NCBI GenBank assembly: GCA_902782905.1 | Contig: CACZPB010000091.1 | Span: 1 to 6,598, forward strand | Direction of reading: 5' to 3' | Length of the DNA: 6,598 nt | DNA from: an uncultured bacterium | Lineage (GTDB): Bacteria; Cyanobacteriota; Vampirovibrionia; Gastranaerophilales; Gastranaerophilaceae | In this document: positions 5,501 through 6,598 of the stretch, one piece after another | Layout of the letters: every line of letters begins with the position of its first letter | Position numbering within the stretch: the stretch's first letter is position 1 | Notes under the pieces: generated by a model | The model's input: the letters and a program-made list of their open reading frames with translations, nothing else | Database searches by the model: none | Told to the model about the DNA's origin: nothing | Made by a program: the position numbers and the translations under genes

Positions 5501-6598
5501 GCTATTCCATTCTCCGGTACTGGTAAACTATCCTAACGGCAGAGCGGACTTTAACCGTGCTCATAATCACAGAGAAGATATTATAAGAATTCTTTCAGGA
5601 GCAGGCTCTATGAAGGATGTTCCTATTGAGCTAAGATTAAACGTTGATAACAATGAGTACTTCAGAACAGTTTCTTCAAGAGCGGTTGCCCAATCTAAAC
5701 TTTTGATGGATACGTTATTCGAGCTTGAAGGAAAAATTCCTGCCGAAGATATTGAACTTATTAAAAATGCCCTTGTCGATTTAACAAACGGAAATTATTT
5801 GAACCCTGAAAAAACTGAAGGCATGACTCGAATCGACATTAAGGAACTTTCAAGCTTGGAAAATGCTTTTGAAGAAATTTTAAGACTTTCTGCAAAACAC
5901 GGGCTCAATATTTCTGAAAGCGAAAAACAAAGCCTGATGAAAAAAGTTCTTAAAGAAGCTAATTCAAAGGATTTGTCGAGTTATCTGGTACACGGCGATT
6001 TTGATTGGTCAGGAGAAAATGAAGACGTCGGCAGGCAAAACAGAGCATATCTTGCTGAAATTATGGGTGTAACAGCAAACAGTAACAATTATGACATTTA
6101 TACAGTACAACTGGCTCGATTATTAAAAGACTCGTTAGAATCTTCAGGTTACAAAGCACAAAACAATGCAATTAAGGAAGGTTTCAAAGAATTTGTTACA
6201 AAATACGACAGAAAAACAGTAAACAGCGCAAGAAAAGACGCTAAGAAGTCCGAATCCGCAACAATTGCAATGAAAAAGAACGGATACGCAGCAAGAGATA
6301 TTAAAACTGCAATAGAAATGGCAGTAAAACAAGCTGAGTACCGCTCCGGAAAAACAATTGAGCACAAAGATGCTATAATCGGTGAAATGTATAAGGCAGC
6401 AACAGAACCTGCTGTAGCAAAAGCATCAATGATTATGGAATTCTTAAAAGGGCTCCCTGGAATGCCGACTATGTATGCCGGTGATGAAATGGGCATGACA
6501 GGCTATGAAGAAAAAGCTAAGAATGTTTATCTACAAAACAGAAATGCACTTCCTTGGGAGGAATTGGAAGAAGATAATTTGATTGCTTCATATAGAAA
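2586..6598 (+). CDS. Giant GH13 (alpha-amylase family) protein with barrel insertions, 3'-truncated by the window
   Basis: One frame runs 1337 codons from ATG 2586 to the right edge without a stop. GH13 enzymes hydrolyse or transfer alpha-glucosidic bonds through a (beta/alpha)8 barrel. Residues about 30-170 look like an N-terminal beta-sandwich (AYKIVRKDKNGKIVWEG...GEYVFRV). The barrel begins at GGSFAAFIEAIPELK (221-235), then SHHSYWN (253-259) and region I YVYDGTFTSEG (Asp292). FVTWDANTDMAKMNY (459-473) and a helix ending near Trp518 follow. Region II is LAWRLDAAKDV, with Arg803 and the nucleophile Asp805. Region III is LIAEITDV, with the acid/base Glu853. Region IV is FMGNHDKPRM (Asn957, His958, Asp959). 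LPGMPTMYAGDEMGMTG (1290-1306) and RNALPW follow. Inserts of about 260 residues (525-785) and 300 residues (975-1275) separate these blocks. Region I has lost its usual Asn and His (Thr296, Ser297). No signal peptide or membrane segment is visible, so it appears cytoplasmic. The C-terminal beta domain would lie beyond the window. The family call is firm; substrate and hydrolase-versus-transferase role cannot be read. Confidence 0.9.
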   Translation, partial: MFVNKVIGIAKSPAFRGPQHKTNSVGENIMHFNYPYDYENETCEIQFFQVTPTDKYNYKINEKPIASVQLKPEGVDVNLQDITNLDKDEAFAYKIVRKDKNGKIVWEGADTGVKTKLGTNGEYVFRVHQDRALKDVKDKNGNLLYSYESQDYKDDSVSNYKYTLVSRKGTTPTVQGAMYMAIPDSYKPGVKYDPITGKISYDKQAQIDAESTPRTFSNKYGGSFAAFIEAIPELKQRYKYLLTTPIANGDNVSHHSYWNKNNKQISSTQGDTELFGRLMRELYKNGMGYVYDGTFTSEGLEGIHLQYALRWANKNPQSYYWFRMNGIQDGALGLGVVPENKENFRVRLINTPYEYIQREDGTITKKANPNYDSKKESYIETYDAKKDINELTINSHDDTNMVYRFPLNDTNIKELDKNIENINELNKKYDKNIKLDSAEGSMMLAEFSNFKLDKKTEGGFVTWDANTDMAKMNYHISGYDEKNLMAIPNRAQRYHEQQMIIRGTKEVQDMAIQAGQYWTGKVKDIQTIYTAQTLGRAKTINEINKLIAEGKLPKEVKIDEETLGNIINGEYLLNPKGILDKESITVKSLMRLPMDTLEFGENTVGVLATSYFTNLATTDETIGMSRFDLMKQNNPHLVPEYATVYNKVNQLFRNELKDFAEAVIKKVNETSNEKLIDANGDYTEYGEYVMELMGQDIAKYALLKSLSGEAFKPSTLENGELHYNYDEIKEATSLKALGINAHNPEEEASILEEKMEKGLRKLSTDDISYVANSISKRIAGTDTTSFRLAEALYEKAGLGLAWRLDAAKDVMDMDAVRNKENDFDDTWNDVIKFWSKFVQGVKEQNPHANLIAEITDVSQLMQDTYGAEACPYNGQTDLGRRFNGEPDAMVKFYNETGITSEAGYSYFFTNLLNVFSGDFETGNGASEHRDSFKNRLDLLLQTRSADYLRNLYTFMGNHDKPRMIHGLAVDMQLFHSPVLVNYPNGRADFNRAHNHREDIIRILSGAGSMKDVPIELRLNVDNNEYFRTVSSRAVAQSKLLMDTLFELEGKIPAEDIELIKNALVDLTNGNYLNPEKTEGMTRIDIKELSSLENAFEEILRLSAKHGLNISESEKQSLMKKVLKEANSKDLSSYLVHGDFDWSGENEDVGRQNRAYLAEIMGVTANSNNYDIYTVQLARLLKDSLESSGYKAQNNAIKEGFKEFVTKYDRKTVNSARKDAKKSESATIAMKKNGYAARDIKTAIEMAVKQAEYRSGKTIEHKDAIIGEMYKAATEPAVAKASMIMEFLKGLPGMPTMYAGDEMGMTGYEEKAKNVYLQNRNALPWEELEEDNLIASYR

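Noticed and set aside
6144..6496. Two overlapping minus-strand open frames with hydrophobic translations
   Set aside because: They overlap each other and the conserved PGMPTMYAGDE coding region of the GH13 gene. Their Cys/Phe/Ser/Val-rich content is antisense of Lys/Ala/Glu/Thr codons and is not a membrane protein.

Overview
This 6.6 kb window is AT-rich and comes from a bacterium that uses the standard bacterial code (TGA ends at least one gene and tryptophan is TGG). All genes lie on the plus strand and are tightly packed. There is no RNA gene, insertion sequence, CRISPR array or phage module. The low GC, the gene types and a short 'PAFRG' motif near the N-terminus of the large protein would fit an uncultured gut lineage such as Gastranaerophilales/Melainabacteria. 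That placement is an impression from sequence style and has not been tested.

Region 1 (1-2486) reads as one transcription unit of four genes. It holds the last 40 codons of an unidentified gene, a complete TIGR02757/DUF2400 protein that overlaps it by ATGA, a membrane-anchored acidic TPR-like protein 2 nt downstream, and a monofunctional prephenate dehydratase (pheA) 12 nt further on. No promoter is visible for this unit, so it probably starts left of the window. pheA as written is shifted by one base in a run of eight A's: the last 22 residues of its ACT domain are present immediately downstream in the +1 frame, ending at a TAA at 2484-2486.

Region 2 (2487-2585) is a very AT-rich intergenic stretch. 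It holds a plausible sigma70-type promoter and a G-rich ribosome binding site for the next gene, but no convincing terminator.

Region 3 (2586 to the right edge) is one uninterrupted reading frame of more than 1337 codons that leaves the window without a stop. It encodes a giant GH13 (alpha-amylase family) protein. The catalytic triad is recognisable (Asp805, Glu853, Asp959 in local numbering), and so are the first barrel strands and the 'PGMPTMYAGDEMG' region. The barrel is split by two inserts of roughly 260-300 residues each, and conserved region I is degenerate. This is the most unusual object in the window. The operon genes and the GH13 gene have no evident shared pathway: one handles phenylalanine synthesis and the other alpha-glucan chemistry.
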